Below are positions 1 to 7,893 of a stretch of DNA of 64,000 bases, piece after piece (position 1 is the first letter of the stretch; every line of letters begins with the position of its first letter). Source of the DNA: Terriglobia bacterium (GTDB lineage Bacteria; Acidobacteriota; Terriglobia; Acidiferrales; UBA7541); contig JAIQFB010000005.1 in the NCBI GenBank assembly GCA_020073485.1, forward strand, positions 1-64,000, given 5' to 3'. The notes under the pieces are model-generated. The model searched no databases, had not been told where the DNA came from, and saw only the letters and a list, made by a program, of their open reading frames with translations. Both the position numbers and the translations under genes were made by a program.

Positions 1-66
1 GAGGGCGACCACCGCCTGTGCGCGGTTCCAGAGCGTCTGTTCGAGCACCAGCTCGTAGGTGGTCAT
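1..66 (-). CDS. Possible N-terminus of a divergent gene cut by the left edge
   Basis: An ATG at 66 on the minus strand opens 22 uninterrupted codons (MTTYELVLEQTLWN...) that run off the window. It is divergent from the zinc-ribbon gene at 126, with about 60 bp between them, and that gap holds a plausible promoter for the other gene. No good Shine-Dalgarno sequence precedes the ATG. The product cannot be recognised from 22 residues, and it may be a chance open frame. Confidence 0.3.
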   Translation of the reverse strand, partial: MTTYELVLEQTLWNRAQAVVAL

Positions 67-88
67 GTGTTCTGGATCCAGATTGGGG

Positions 89-116
89 TTGCTGGCCTGC
101 CGGCCTGTGCTAAAAT
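89..116 (+). promoter_or_regulatory. Candidate sigma70-type promoter for the zinc-ribbon gene
   Basis: TTGCTG (89-94), a 16-bp spacer and TAAAAT (111-116). The expected transcription start, about 123, is only a few bases before the ATG at 126, so the mRNA would be nearly leaderless. This is a by-eye prediction. Confidence 0.4.
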
Positions 117-125
117 ATTCCGCGG

Positions 126-917
126 ATGCACCCCCACCTCAAATACCTGATTGAACTGCAGGCCGTCGATTTCCGCCTGATTGAAATTCGCGAGCGAATC
201 AGCAAATTCCCCAAGCAACTGGCGGAGGTGGAGGCGCGGGTCACGGCCGCGAAGCAGTTGATTACCGCCGCGAAAGACGCTCTGCTCACCAGCCAGAAAG
301 AACGCAAGACCTACGAGATGGACGTCGAGCAGTGGAAGGAGCGCGCGAAGAAGTACCGTAACCAGAGCGGCGAAGTCAAAACGAACGAGGCGTATAAGGC
401 CCTGCTGCACGAAATCCAGAACGCCGAGGACGAAGCCGCCAAGGCCGAAGACCGCCTGCTCGAGCGCATGGTGTCCGGCGAGGAATACGACCGGCAACTG
501 AAAGCCGCCGAAGCTGCGGTGAAGCAAGTCGAAGCCGAGGCGAATAAGGAACGCCACGCAATCCAGGCCGAATACAACACTGCGCAGAAAGAACTGGCCG
601 CCGCCGAAGCCGCGCGCGCAGCCTCCGCCGCTGCGGTGCCCGAAGATCTGGTCGATCATTACGAGCGCATCGCCAAGCGCCACGGCGGTATTGGCCTGGC
701 CGAAATTCGCGGCGAAGGCTGCGGACAGTGCGGCGTGCACATCCGCCCGCACATGATCCAACTCCTGCAGCGCGACGGCAACGAGGAGTTCTATCACTGC
801 GAGACGTGCACGCGCATCCTCTACTATCCCGATCATTCGGCTGCGCCCGGCCCAGCTGCCCCTTCGCCGGCGCCTTCCACGACGGATTCCTCAGCCGCAC
901 CTGCCCGCGAACATTAA
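126..917 (+). CDS. C4-type zinc-ribbon coiled-coil protein
   Basis: A 263-residue protein of the bacterial zinc-ribbon/DUF164-type family (zf-RING_7). Residues 10-170 are rich in Glu, Lys, Ala and Arg and should form a long antiparallel coiled coil. The C-terminal part carries two CxxC knuckles, Cys199/Cys202 and Cys225/Cys228, which should bind one zinc ion. An Ala/Pro/Ser-rich tail follows residue 238. The family is widespread and its biochemical role is not settled; nucleic-acid or protein binding has been suggested. No Shine-Dalgarno is evident, and the predicted promoter lies directly upstream, in keeping with a leaderless start at this ATG. Confidence 0.85.
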   Translation: MHPHLKYLIELQAVDFRLIEIRERISKFPKQLAEVEARVTAAKQLITAAKDALLTSQKERKTYEMDVEQWKERAKKYRNQSGEVKTNEAYKALLHEIQNAEDEAAKAEDRLLERMVSGEEYDRQLKAAEAAVKQVEAEANKERHAIQAEYNTAQKELAAAEAARAASAAAVPEDLVDHYERIAKRHGGIGLAEIRGEGCGQCGVHIRPHMIQLLQRDGNEEFYHCETCTRILYYPDHSAAPGPAAPSPAPSTTDSSAAPAREH

Positions 918-1026
918 GCTCCCGGAAATATTTCAGTTTGTAAATGCCGGCTTCAGCCGTGAAATAAATTGTTCTGGGAAAAACAGCTTTGCCGGCTGCG
1001 GAAATAATCCATTCGGAACCGGTTTT

Positions 1027-1056
1027 AGTAGCACAGACACTCTTGCCTGTGCTACT
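1027..1056. repeat. Intergenic hairpin, GTAG family
   Basis: AGTAGCACAG (1027-1036) and CTGTGCTACT (1047-1056) are exact inverted repeats around a 10-base loop. The loop ends in CTCTTGC, a core also present in the repeat at 29534-29656. It lies in the 278-bp gap between the zinc-ribbon gene and the RNase H fusion, and nothing else is evident there. Confidence 0.7.
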
Positions 1057-1195
1057 CGACTTCCCCCTCAGCCCTTTTAGCCTGCGAATGGTCAGTGGCC
1101 CAAAACCAGAGCGGTCGGGATTTATTGACGTTGCTGCTGAAGCGGCGATCCACAAATATGAACATTCGCCGCTCGTGTTAACATCGAATTCGATT

Positions 1196-2197
1196 ATGAA
1201 ACCCACACACAAATCGTCCGGACGGCTCTTCGCCGAGCCCGAATCGGTTTCCCACAAATTGGAAGGCGCGTACACCGCCAATATCGACGGCGCGGCGCGC
1301 GGAAATCCGGGGCCCGCATCCTACGGAGTGGTGCTGCGCCACCCGAACGGCAAGCCGCTGGAATCGCTCGGAAAATATATCGGGCGGCACACCAACAACG
1401 TCGCCGAATACTACGCGCTGATCGCCGCGCTGGACTACGCCGAGGCCAACGGGATCAAACGCCTGCGTGTCCTTAGCGATTCGCAGTTGATCGTGAATCA
1501 GATCAAGGGCTTGTACAAAGTGAAGCATCCGGACCTGCGCCCGCTGCACGAGCGCGCCAAAAAACAGGCTGCGTCCCTCGAAGCCTTCACCATTCAATAT
1601 ATTCCGCGCGAGGAAAATCGCGCCGCCGATGCCGCGGCTAACGCGGCGCTCGACAACACGGGCAGCGTCAAGCCGGCGTACGGGTCCAAGCCCGCGCCTG
1701 CATCCAAACTCGCGCCTGCGGCCGGTCCGCCAAAATTGTCAGGCTCCGCCAAACCGGGTCTCTATCTGGACGACCTGCGCGTCGGCCTGCGCTTCACCTC
1801 CGGTCTGTACGAGATGGATGAAGATCGCATGAAGGAATTCGCCGCCGAGTTTGACCCGCAGCCGTTTCACCTGGATGATGCGGCTGCGAGGCACACCGTC
1901 TTCCGTGGACTTGCCGCCAGCGGCTGGCACACGGCGGCCGCGACGATGCGCCTTCTGGTGATGGGCGGAATGCCCCTGGCAGGAGGGATGGTAGGTCTCG
2001 GCGCCGATATTGTCTGGCCGAGGCCGACGCGTGCCGGAGACACCCTGCGCGTGGAAAGCGAAATCGTCGAGATTGTGCCGTCGCGCTCCAAGCCCAATCA
2101 AGCTGTCGTTACCGTCCACTGCATTACCGTGAATCAAGACGGCGAGGAAGTGCAATCCTTAACCACAAAAATGATCGTGTACAAGCGCCCGAATTGA
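1196..2197 (+). CDS. RNase HI-like domain fused to a MaoC-like hot-dog domain
   Basis: The 333-residue product joins two domains not normally found together. Residues 25-153 are a type 1 RNase H fold of the short RnhA-like kind: NIDGAARGNPGP supplies Asp31, NNVAEYYALIAAL supplies Glu71, LSDSQL supplies Asp95 and RAADAAANAAL supplies Asp145, so the metal-binding carboxylates are complete. A Pro/Ala/Lys/Ser-rich linker spans about 155-187. Residues 188-330 form a MaoC-type hot dog with the dehydratase signature FDPQPFH (Asp220, His225). The first half should cleave RNA in RNA-DNA hybrids; the second resembles (R)-enoyl-CoA hydratases. The ATG at 1196 is chosen because the frame upstream is repeat-bearing, noncoding-looking sequence. 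One uninterrupted frame makes this either a true fusion or two genes joined by loss of a stop codon. Confidence 0.85.
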   Translation: MKPTHKSSGRLFAEPESVSHKLEGAYTANIDGAARGNPGPASYGVVLRHPNGKPLESLGKYIGRHTNNVAEYYALIAALDYAEANGIKRLRVLSDSQLIVNQIKGLYKVKHPDLRPLHERAKKQAASLEAFTIQYIPREENRAADAAANAALDNTGSVKPAYGSKPAPASKLAPAAGPPKLSGSAKPGLYLDDLRVGLRFTSGLYEMDEDRMKEFAAEFDPQPFHLDDAAARHTVFRGLAASGWHTAAATMRLLVMGGMPLAGGMVGLGADIVWPRPTRAGDTLRVESEIVEIVPSRSKPNQAVVTVHCITVNQDGEEVQSLTTKMIVYKRPN

Positions 2198-2291
2198 TTT
2201 TTGCCTGTGGCTTACTGTGCGTCCCGGTGGAATTTTCCTAAGAACGCCTGCAGATTGAAGAATTACCCGTATCGATGCTTGTCGATGGTGT

Positions 2292-2322
2292 TGTAGGGGC
2301 ACGGCATTGCCGTGCCCCTACA
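2292..2322. repeat. Perfect 14-bp inverted repeat between convergent genes
   Basis: TGTAGGGGCACGGC (2292-2305), a three-base loop and the exact complement (2309-2322). It sits between the convergent ends of the RNase H fusion and mqnC, where it could act as a bidirectional transcription barrier, though no U-tract follows. It belongs to the GTAG-type dispersed hairpins seen elsewhere in the window. Confidence 0.75.
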
Positions 2323-2344
2323 GCCGAAATATGCGGATTTGTGT

Positions 2345-3379
2345 CTACTTCATCATATAAGACCGATACAGCGTATCGCGCTGCGCGGGAACGAAGCCCG
2401 CATCTTCGATGATGCGGCGGAGTTCGCCTTCGTTGGTGCGGTTGCGAACGCCGGCGGCGAACACCACGTTTTCCTCGATCAGGATGCTGCCCACGTCGTC
2501 GGCGCCGAACTGCAGGCCCACCTGGCACACCTTGATTCCCGGCGTCAGCCAGCTCGACTGGATGTGGTCGATGTTGTCGAGATACATCCGGCTAATGGCC
2601 AGCGTTTTCAGATAATCGACGGCCGTGGCTTCCGGAACTTTTTTCCCCAGCGGGGTATTTTCCGGCGCGAACATCCAGGGGATGAACGCGGTGAACCCGC
2701 CGGTGTCTTCCTGGATGCGGCGCAGGCGCTCGAGGTGATTGACGCGGTGGCGGTACTCCTCGCCGCAGCCGAACATCATGGTGGCCGTGGTGCGCATGCC
2801 CAGCGAGTGCGCCGTGCGGTGCATGTCTTCCCATTCGTCGGAGGTGCACTTCAGGCGTGAGATGCGCGCGCGGATTTCGTCGTCCAGAATTTCCGCGCCG
2901 CCTCCGGGAATCGAGTCCAGGCCCGCAGCCAACAGCCGCGTGATCGTTTCGCGAACGCTCAGCCCGGAAACTTCCGCGATGCAGCCGATTTCCGGCGCCG
3001 AAAAACAGTGCAGATGCACCTGCGGGTAACGCTCTTTGAGCGAGCACAGCAGATTTTCGTAGTACTCAATGCGCAGATCCGGATGCAGGCCGCCCTGCAG
3101 CAGGATGCCGGTGCCGCCGAGCTCCAGCATTTCGTCAATCTTCTGGAAAATCGTCTCGAACGAGAGCAAATAGCCTTCCTTCGATCCCAGTGGCCGGTAG
3201 AACGCGCAGAATGAGCAGTACTCCGTGCAGAAATTCGTGTAGTTGATGTTGCGGTCGATCTGGTATGTGGCCACGCGCGGGTCGGTTTTTTTGCGGCGCA
3301 CTTCCATCGCCGCCATGCCCATGCCGATCAGGTCGTCGGAGTGAAACAGGTCGAGCGCTTCTTGTTGTGTGAGTCCCAT
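2345..3379 (-). CDS. mqnC: Cyclic dehypoxanthinyl futalosine synthase (MqnC)
   Basis: A radical-SAM enzyme of the futalosine route to menaquinone. It converts dehypoxanthine futalosine to the cyclic form in the cytoplasm. The 344-residue protein has the cluster-binding CxxxCxxC motif at Cys51, Cys55 and Cys58 (FCTEYCSFCAF), followed by the LQGGLHPD and PGGGAEIL segments typical of the MqnC/MqnE/CofH group. GAGGAAA lies a few bases before the ATG. The gene follows mqnA by 30 bp on the same strand, so the two are probably co-transcribed. MqnE is the nearest alternative, but the length, the SWLTPGIK segment and the mqnA neighbour favour MqnC. Confidence 0.93.
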   Translation of the reverse strand: MGLTQQEALDLFHSDDLIGMGMAAMEVRRKKTDPRVATYQIDRNINYTNFCTEYCSFCAFYRPLGSKEGYLLSFETIFQKIDEMLELGGTGILLQGGLHPDLRIEYYENLLCSLKERYPQVHLHCFSAPEIGCIAEVSGLSVRETITRLLAAGLDSIPGGGAEILDDEIRARISRLKCTSDEWEDMHRTAHSLGMRTTATMMFGCGEEYRHRVNHLERLRRIQEDTGGFTAFIPWMFAPENTPLGKKVPEATAVDYLKTLAISRMYLDNIDHIQSSWLTPGIKVCQVGLQFGADDVGSILIEENVVFAAGVRNRTNEGELRRIIEDAGFVPAQRDTLYRSYMMK

Positions 3380-3409
3380 GATTTCCTCAATCGCGAAAAA
3401 AATGCGCCC

Positions 3410-4342
3410 CTAGTGCTTACCCGCAATCTTTTGCGGCGCGGGCCGTGCCACGCCCACAAACTCAATTTCCTTTGCGCGCGGAATCAAACCGGCCCGCGCG
3501 CACTCCTCATAATACAACCGCAGCCCCGCCAGATTCTCCTCGTCCAGCGAATAATCGATATTTTCAGTCAGGTAGCGTTCCAGTTCCCGCGGCGGCAATT
3601 CCAGCTTGAGCGCCGCGCCCTCGGCGATGTCGCCGATATGCGCCAAGCCGTACTCCCGCGAGGCCTGAAAATCGCCCATCATTTCCGGCGTCACGACGCC
3701 CCGCCGCGCCACCCAGATCGCCAGCACCGAAGGCAGTCCGGTCATTTCCCGCCACTGCTGCGCCACGTCGTACACGAACAGGGTTTCGATTCCCTTTACC
3801 GGATGCTCGTCCTCCGCATCGCCGTTGCAGCAGCAGCAGGCTTTCGCTCCAGGCACTTTCGCTTCCAGCGCGTCCACTTTCAGCCGCAGCCGCAGTGCCG
3901 GATCGCCGATCACAACGGCGGCATCGGCGCGCGCCAGCATTTCGTCCGCGTCAGGAGCCATGTCGATAAATTCAGGAGAAATATTCCAGTGCCGGCGGCA
4001 GAGAATCCGCGCCAGCGCCACCGTGCTGCGGGAATTCGTGTCCAGCGCGATGCTCCGCGCCTGTTCGATGGGAACTTTGGAAATCACCAGCAGGCTGCGG
4101 ACTTCGTTCTTGGCCGCGATGGCCATTCCCGGCAGCGCCACCACGTTTTCCATGCGCTGATACTCGATCGAAGGAATGATGCCCACGTCAGCGCGCCCCG
4201 CGCGCAAATCCTCGGCGCACTGCGACGGCACGGCAAACGAAAGATCGTATTTTCCGGCAAGAGGGCCGTCGGTAAAGCCCCAGACCAGCGGCGCGGTGTT
4301 CAAGAACTCGACGATGGAGATACGCAGTTTGCCCATAATCAT
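3410..4342 (-). CDS. mqnA: Chorismate dehydratase (MqnA)
   Basis: First enzyme of the futalosine menaquinone pathway, dehydrating chorismate to 3-enolpyruvoyl-benzoate. The 310-residue product has the periplasmic-binding-protein-like fold and family motifs: N-terminal ISIVEFLNTAPLVWGF, DVGIIPSIEYQR near residue 52, and WREMTGLPSVLAIWVAR near 197. The start could be Met1 or Met3. An unusual feature is Cys169-Cys172, four consecutive cysteines in an acidic loop (CCCCNGDAEDEH) just before the conserved YDVAQQW segment. I do not know this insert in characterised MqnA proteins. It leads the mqnA-mqnC pair; the other pathway genes are not in this window. Confidence 0.92.
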   Translation of the reverse strand: MIMGKLRISIVEFLNTAPLVWGFTDGPLAGKYDLSFAVPSQCAEDLRAGRADVGIIPSIEYQRMENVVALPGMAIAAKNEVRSLLVISKVPIEQARSIALDTNSRSTVALARILCRRHWNISPEFIDMAPDADEMLARADAAVVIGDPALRLRLKVDALEAKVPGAKACCCCNGDAEDEHPVKGIETLFVYDVAQQWREMTGLPSVLAIWVARRGVVTPEMMGDFQASREYGLAHIGDIAEGAALKLELPPRELERYLTENIDYSLDEENLAGLRLYYEECARAGLIPRAKEIEFVGVARPAPQKIAGKH

Positions 4343-4716
4343 TAAATCAACGGGAATTCAAACTATAACACAGCCCGGGCGGCGTCCCGCAGGATCGAAA
4401 ACGCCAAAATGAGCCTGCGCCGTTGACTGGGTAGTGGGTCAGTTTCCGATTTCCTTGCTTCCCGGGAGTTAATCGCCGTGAATGTTCGTAGGGGGAGATG
4501 AATACCGCATCCTCGGCAATGGTTGGATCTGGCGCAAATTGTCGGCGTCTAATCGAACTACTGACGGGCGGCGCCTTTCTGGACTTGTGTTGGGTGCCGT
4601 TGGCGCGCTGCTGTGCGGGCTGGTCGCTTATCTACTGGGGTCGCCCCGGACGACTTGGCGAGGACCGCCTTGTCGCCCGGGGGTAAACCTCAGAATCACT
4701 ATTCGTGGATAGGACC
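4343..4716. other. 374-bp gap between mqnA and the porin gene
   Basis: The gap lies downstream of the porin stop and upstream of mqnA, so it should hold the mqnA promoter, but no convincing -35/-10 pair is visible. Two overlapping plus-strand frames, at 4482-4712 and 4498-4686, are open. The first encodes 76 residues with one hydrophobic stretch (SGLVLGAVGALLCGLVAYLLG) that could be a membrane helix. Neither has a well-spaced ribosome site, so I do not call a gene. Confidence 0.4.
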
Positions 4717-6186
4717 TCAGAACTTATATCTCGCGAATGTATAAATGATAGAGGCCCGGTTGCCAGGCGAGTTCTCAGTCAAAAACCGGCCGGCAAACAA
4801 ATAGCCGTACCCGACTCCGACTGTAATGTTCTCTCGAACATCGTAGTTTGCCAAGAGGTCCGGTTCCCGGCCTACATCCCGATGAAGTGCGCCTGTATTC
4901 GGGGTTTTTACGAGCACGCTACCGGTCGAACTGTACAGCGAGTCATTCCCGTCGGCCAGATAGAGATCGCGGAAATCGACATCCACGCTGATGTGGTTAA
5001 TGGGTTTTACTTCGACCCCCACGCGCTTTTGAACGATGTTTCGCCAGCCAAACAGGTCCGTTAGGCCAAATACGTCGTGGTTGCTGGGATAGAGTTGGTC
5101 GAAGGTTCCCACCTTTCCGTCCTTCAGGTTGTCATCGCCGGAGGCGTAGTCGTATTGGATCAAAAAGCGTGGTTGAAGTGGGAAATTGGGAATCGAATAG
5201 CCTAAGTTTGCGTAGCCAGCCCATGCTGCGATGGTGTCGGTCGAATGGTTACCAGTTTGCTTTGCGGTCTCAACGGTGTAATCAAAGTTCAGAGGCAATT
5301 TGCCGGTCCAGCGAAAGCCGTAAGTCCACAGGTTTTCATTCCCAGTGATGCCTTCTTCACTCTTGACCAGCGGGAGGGCTTTCCAAAAAATGAAGGGCTC
5401 AACATGAGCTTTGGGCACCCATGAGGAAAAAGAACCGTACATCCCGTGGAAATTCATTCCTCCTGCGTGGTTATCAAACGCCACGGGGTTATTGATAACC
5501 ACCGAGGCGCTGAACACATCGACATGATTCTTATCAGTGCCGAGGGAGAGACGAAAGCCATCGAACACCCGTGGGGCGTTGGTCCAGTCACTTACTCCGA
5601 TGAGGCGCTCCTGCCCGTATCGCAGTTCTTGCCTGCCGACTCGAAAACGAATCCAACCTTTCTCACCTTTCTGGAACTGCACATAGGCCTGGCGCAGATC
5701 GAAGACATCCTTGATGGACGTTGTAATGTGGGCAGGGGCGATTCCCATGGGCTCCGAATCTTGTGCCTGGACAAAGGCGTCGAACCACGGCGTGGGCGTC
5801 ATTTCCAGGTTCAGGCGCAGGCGGCTTAGGACAAATCCATCGTTGTTGCCGGGGGCGAACGAGTATGCCGTGTGCTCTTCCGGCCTGATCCTGTATTCAC
5901 CGCTAGAATGTAACCACCGCGGGAATGCCTTGTTTACTTCCGAAGCGGGAAAGGCCGTTAGAGCTGTTCCTCTTTGTGCCTGTGGTTTGGCAGCAGGTGG
6001 ATTCGTTGAGTCCGCATGCGTCACCATGGGGGTCGGGGTCGCAGCTTCCACGGCAGTTGCACTTGCACCAGTCGTCTGACCAAACGCAGGACATCGTCCT
6101 GCCAGGAGCAACAAGAGAACCACCGGGCCCATGTACAAATATTCGATGAGGGCATACTTTCTTGACCTGTATTTCAATCGTTTCAT
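4717..6186 (-). CDS. Outer-membrane porin of the alginate-export type
   Basis: A 489-residue beta-barrel outer-membrane protein resembling the alginate-export (AlgE-like, PF13372-type) family. A signal peptide with cleavage near AFGQ (about residue 36) is followed by a Thr/Ala/Pro-rich linker and then alternating aromatic strands: HSSGEYRIRPEEHT, WIRFRVGRQELRYGQERLIG with WTNAPRVFDGFRL, and a terminal Phe (IIYTFARYKF) as expected of a BAM substrate. GAGGAAG lies five bases before the ATG. Family members pass sugar polymers or small organic compounds; the substrate here is unknown. It is divergent from an AraC-type regulator, which suggests substrate-responsive control. Confidence 0.8.
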   Translation of the reverse strand: MKRLKYRSRKYALIEYLYMGPVVLLLLLAGRCPAFGQTTGASATAVEAATPTPMVTHADSTNPPAAKPQAQRGTALTAFPASEVNKAFPRWLHSSGEYRIRPEEHTAYSFAPGNNDGFVLSRLRLNLEMTPTPWFDAFVQAQDSEPMGIAPAHITTSIKDVFDLRQAYVQFQKGEKGWIRFRVGRQELRYGQERLIGVSDWTNAPRVFDGFRLSLGTDKNHVDVFSASVVINNPVAFDNHAGGMNFHGMYGSFSSWVPKAHVEPFIFWKALPLVKSEEGITGNENLWTYGFRWTGKLPLNFDYTVETAKQTGNHSTDTIAAWAGYANLGYSIPNFPLQPRFLIQYDYASGDDNLKDGKVGTFDQLYPSNHDVFGLTDLFGWRNIVQKRVGVEVKPINHISVDVDFRDLYLADGNDSLYSSTGSVLVKTPNTGALHRDVGREPDLLANYDVRENITVGVGYGYLFAGRFLTENSPGNRASIIYTFARYKF

Positions 6187-6659
6187 GAAGCTTCCTCTTT
6201 CGTTAAAATTGCGAAATCAATGCTTGGACTAAAGTTCCAGATCAATCTGTTTTCTTAGTGCGACATTTTGCCGTCCAAGTCCTCGAACGTGTTCCCGGTG
6301 AAACCGCCCATAACTCCACACAAATGACTGCTTATGTTTGAGGGAAAAACACTCGAGGGGCCAAATTATTGAATGGCAAGTCTCATGGAATCAGTGCATT
6401 ACTGGCTAACCTTGATTGCGATTGAGCACAGCGGAGATACACTTTCCGTACATCCAGTAAAACTCATTCGGTCTCCACCTCACGGCGAAAAAGTGAAGTC
6501 ACAATTACAAGATTAAACGCAGACTTCCGCGAGCGTCTTGTACAAAATTGCTCTTATCATGGGGTTGGCTGGTATAGTTATATTGTGATTTTAAAGGCCA
6601 ATCGTCCAATTCCAGGGCCATGTACTGCTGCGCGTTCTCCAAGAACAATAAATGATAGC
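6187..6659. promoter_or_regulatory. Divergent control region, porin / AraC regulator
   Basis: 473 bp separate the two start codons, long for a promoter region and clearly more AT-rich than the flanking genes. It must carry promoters for both directions and any operator of the AraC protein. Near the regulator, TATAGT (6573-6578) and TATATT (6579-6584) are possible -10 boxes, but no well-spaced -35 was found. I could not identify a convincing direct-repeat operator by eye. Confidence 0.5.
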
Positions 6660-7517
6660 ATGTCCTACATCCATCAGGACCACAGTGCGAGGCCTATCGG
6701 TAGGGATGAGCGTGCTCGTATCTGGCGGCACGGCGCTCTCCGCGGCACCGAACTGTTTCAAGGTTCTTATCGGAAATATGAATTTGCACATCATTTTCAT
6801 TCCGTTCCAGCAATAGGAATTGTCGAACGGGGCTCGATGAGCTGTTACTGCAGGGGGGAGACTCACGTTCTGCCTGCGGGCACGGTTCTCCTGTTGAATC
6901 CGGGGGAGGTACATGCACCGGGGCCAGCACATTCTCACGAATGGAGCTTGCGCGTCTTCTTTTTCGAGGACGAACAATTTCGTTTGCGATCAGCCGATCT
7001 TGCGCGGGACGCGCTTCGATTCTCGAAGCCATTTGTTCAGGATCGACGCCTCGCTACCAGCCTGTTGCGGCTGCATCGCAAACTCGAAACCCAAGGAACT
7101 GAGTTGGATCTCGAATCATCCACATTGGAGGTTTTCACGCAATTGGCGCGGAGGCACAGCTGCGTTCCAGTACAGGTTCACCGTTCAGGCATCGGGAAAT
7201 TCAAAATAAAGAGGGTAAAAGACTACCTGAATGCACATTACAGGCGAGACATTACACTTGACGATCTATCGGCGGTTGCTCAACTCAGTCCCTATCATTT
7301 GCTGCGCACCTTTCGAAGCTCCGTTGGACTCACTCCACATGCTTACCTGATACAAATTCGCATCGAAGAGGGCAAGCGCTTACTGCGGATGGGGAATTCC
7401 ATTTCGGATGTTTCGGCCAGCACCGGATTTACCGACCAGAGTCATTTCACTCGGCATTTCAAACGCATCATGGGTGTGACACCGGGGCAGTATCTTCCTC
7501 GGCTTCAAGGCGCATGA
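6660..7517 (+). CDS. AraC-family transcriptional regulator
   Basis: A 285-residue regulator. Residues 20-110 form a cupin-like ligand-sensing half (HHFHSVPAIGIVERGSM, LLLNPGEVH). The C-terminal 100 residues contain the two helix-turn-helix motifs of AraC/XylS proteins: DITLDDLSAVAQLSPYHLLRTF, then ISDVSASTGFTDQSHFTRHFK with the closing GVTPGQY signature. I chose the ATG at 6660; the frame is open 25 codons further upstream, but those residues do not look like domain sequence. It probably binds the shared upstream region and controls the divergent porin gene, itself or both. The ligand cannot be deduced. Confidence 0.88.
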   Translation: MSYIHQDHSARPIGRDERARIWRHGALRGTELFQGSYRKYEFAHHFHSVPAIGIVERGSMSCYCRGETHVLPAGTVLLLNPGEVHAPGPAHSHEWSLRVFFFEDEQFRLRSADLARDALRFSKPFVQDRRLATSLLRLHRKLETQGTELDLESSTLEVFTQLARRHSCVPVQVHRSGIGKFKIKRVKDYLNAHYRRDITLDDLSAVAQLSPYHLLRTFRSSVGLTPHAYLIQIRIEEGKRLLRMGNSISDVSASTGFTDQSHFTRHFKRIMGVTPGQYLPRLQGA

Positions 7518-7893
7518 CCCAAATAAAAAGGAGAAAATGTAACATCCGCGGGCCTTATGCCACGCCATCCCGTTTTCCAACTCATGACAAATCCTCTCCT
7601 CCGAATGTTGCGGACTTTCTCCTGAATCTGTCCGGTTCGCCCTCGGGCACATGAGCCACAGCATCGAACGGAGATGTGTGCTTAAGCCTTAGCCCTCATT
7701 GAAGGCTAACAGCACGACGGTTGCCGCCGTGCTGTCGACCAGTGTGCGCTTGACAACGGATCCATTCCGGCAATTCACAGGGCCGATCAGGCGGACGGCT
7801 TCCGCGATGGGCATTTCGCGCTTATTCTGCCCTTGCTGTGAATTCCTCTTTGATCACCCCATCTGCCTCGATATTGAGCCCGCATTGTCGCGA
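7518..7893. other. 376-bp gap between convergent genes
   Basis: No convincing gene. Just after the AraC stop, a good ribosome site (AAGGAG) is followed by an ATG that meets TAA at once, which may be a decayed start. At 7710-7733, agcacgacgg and ccgccgtgct form a 10-bp stem with one mismatch around TTG. It could slow transcription from either side but lacks a T-tract. Confidence 0.4.

Noticed and set aside
989-1195. Upstream extension of the RNase H fusion
   Set aside because: These 69 codons cover the hairpin at 1027 and show no domain; the ATG at 1196 gives a normal RNase H start.
4482-4712. 76-codon frame with one hydrophobic stretch
   Set aside because: No well-spaced ribosome site, no recognisable family, overlaps another frame; reported only as gap content.
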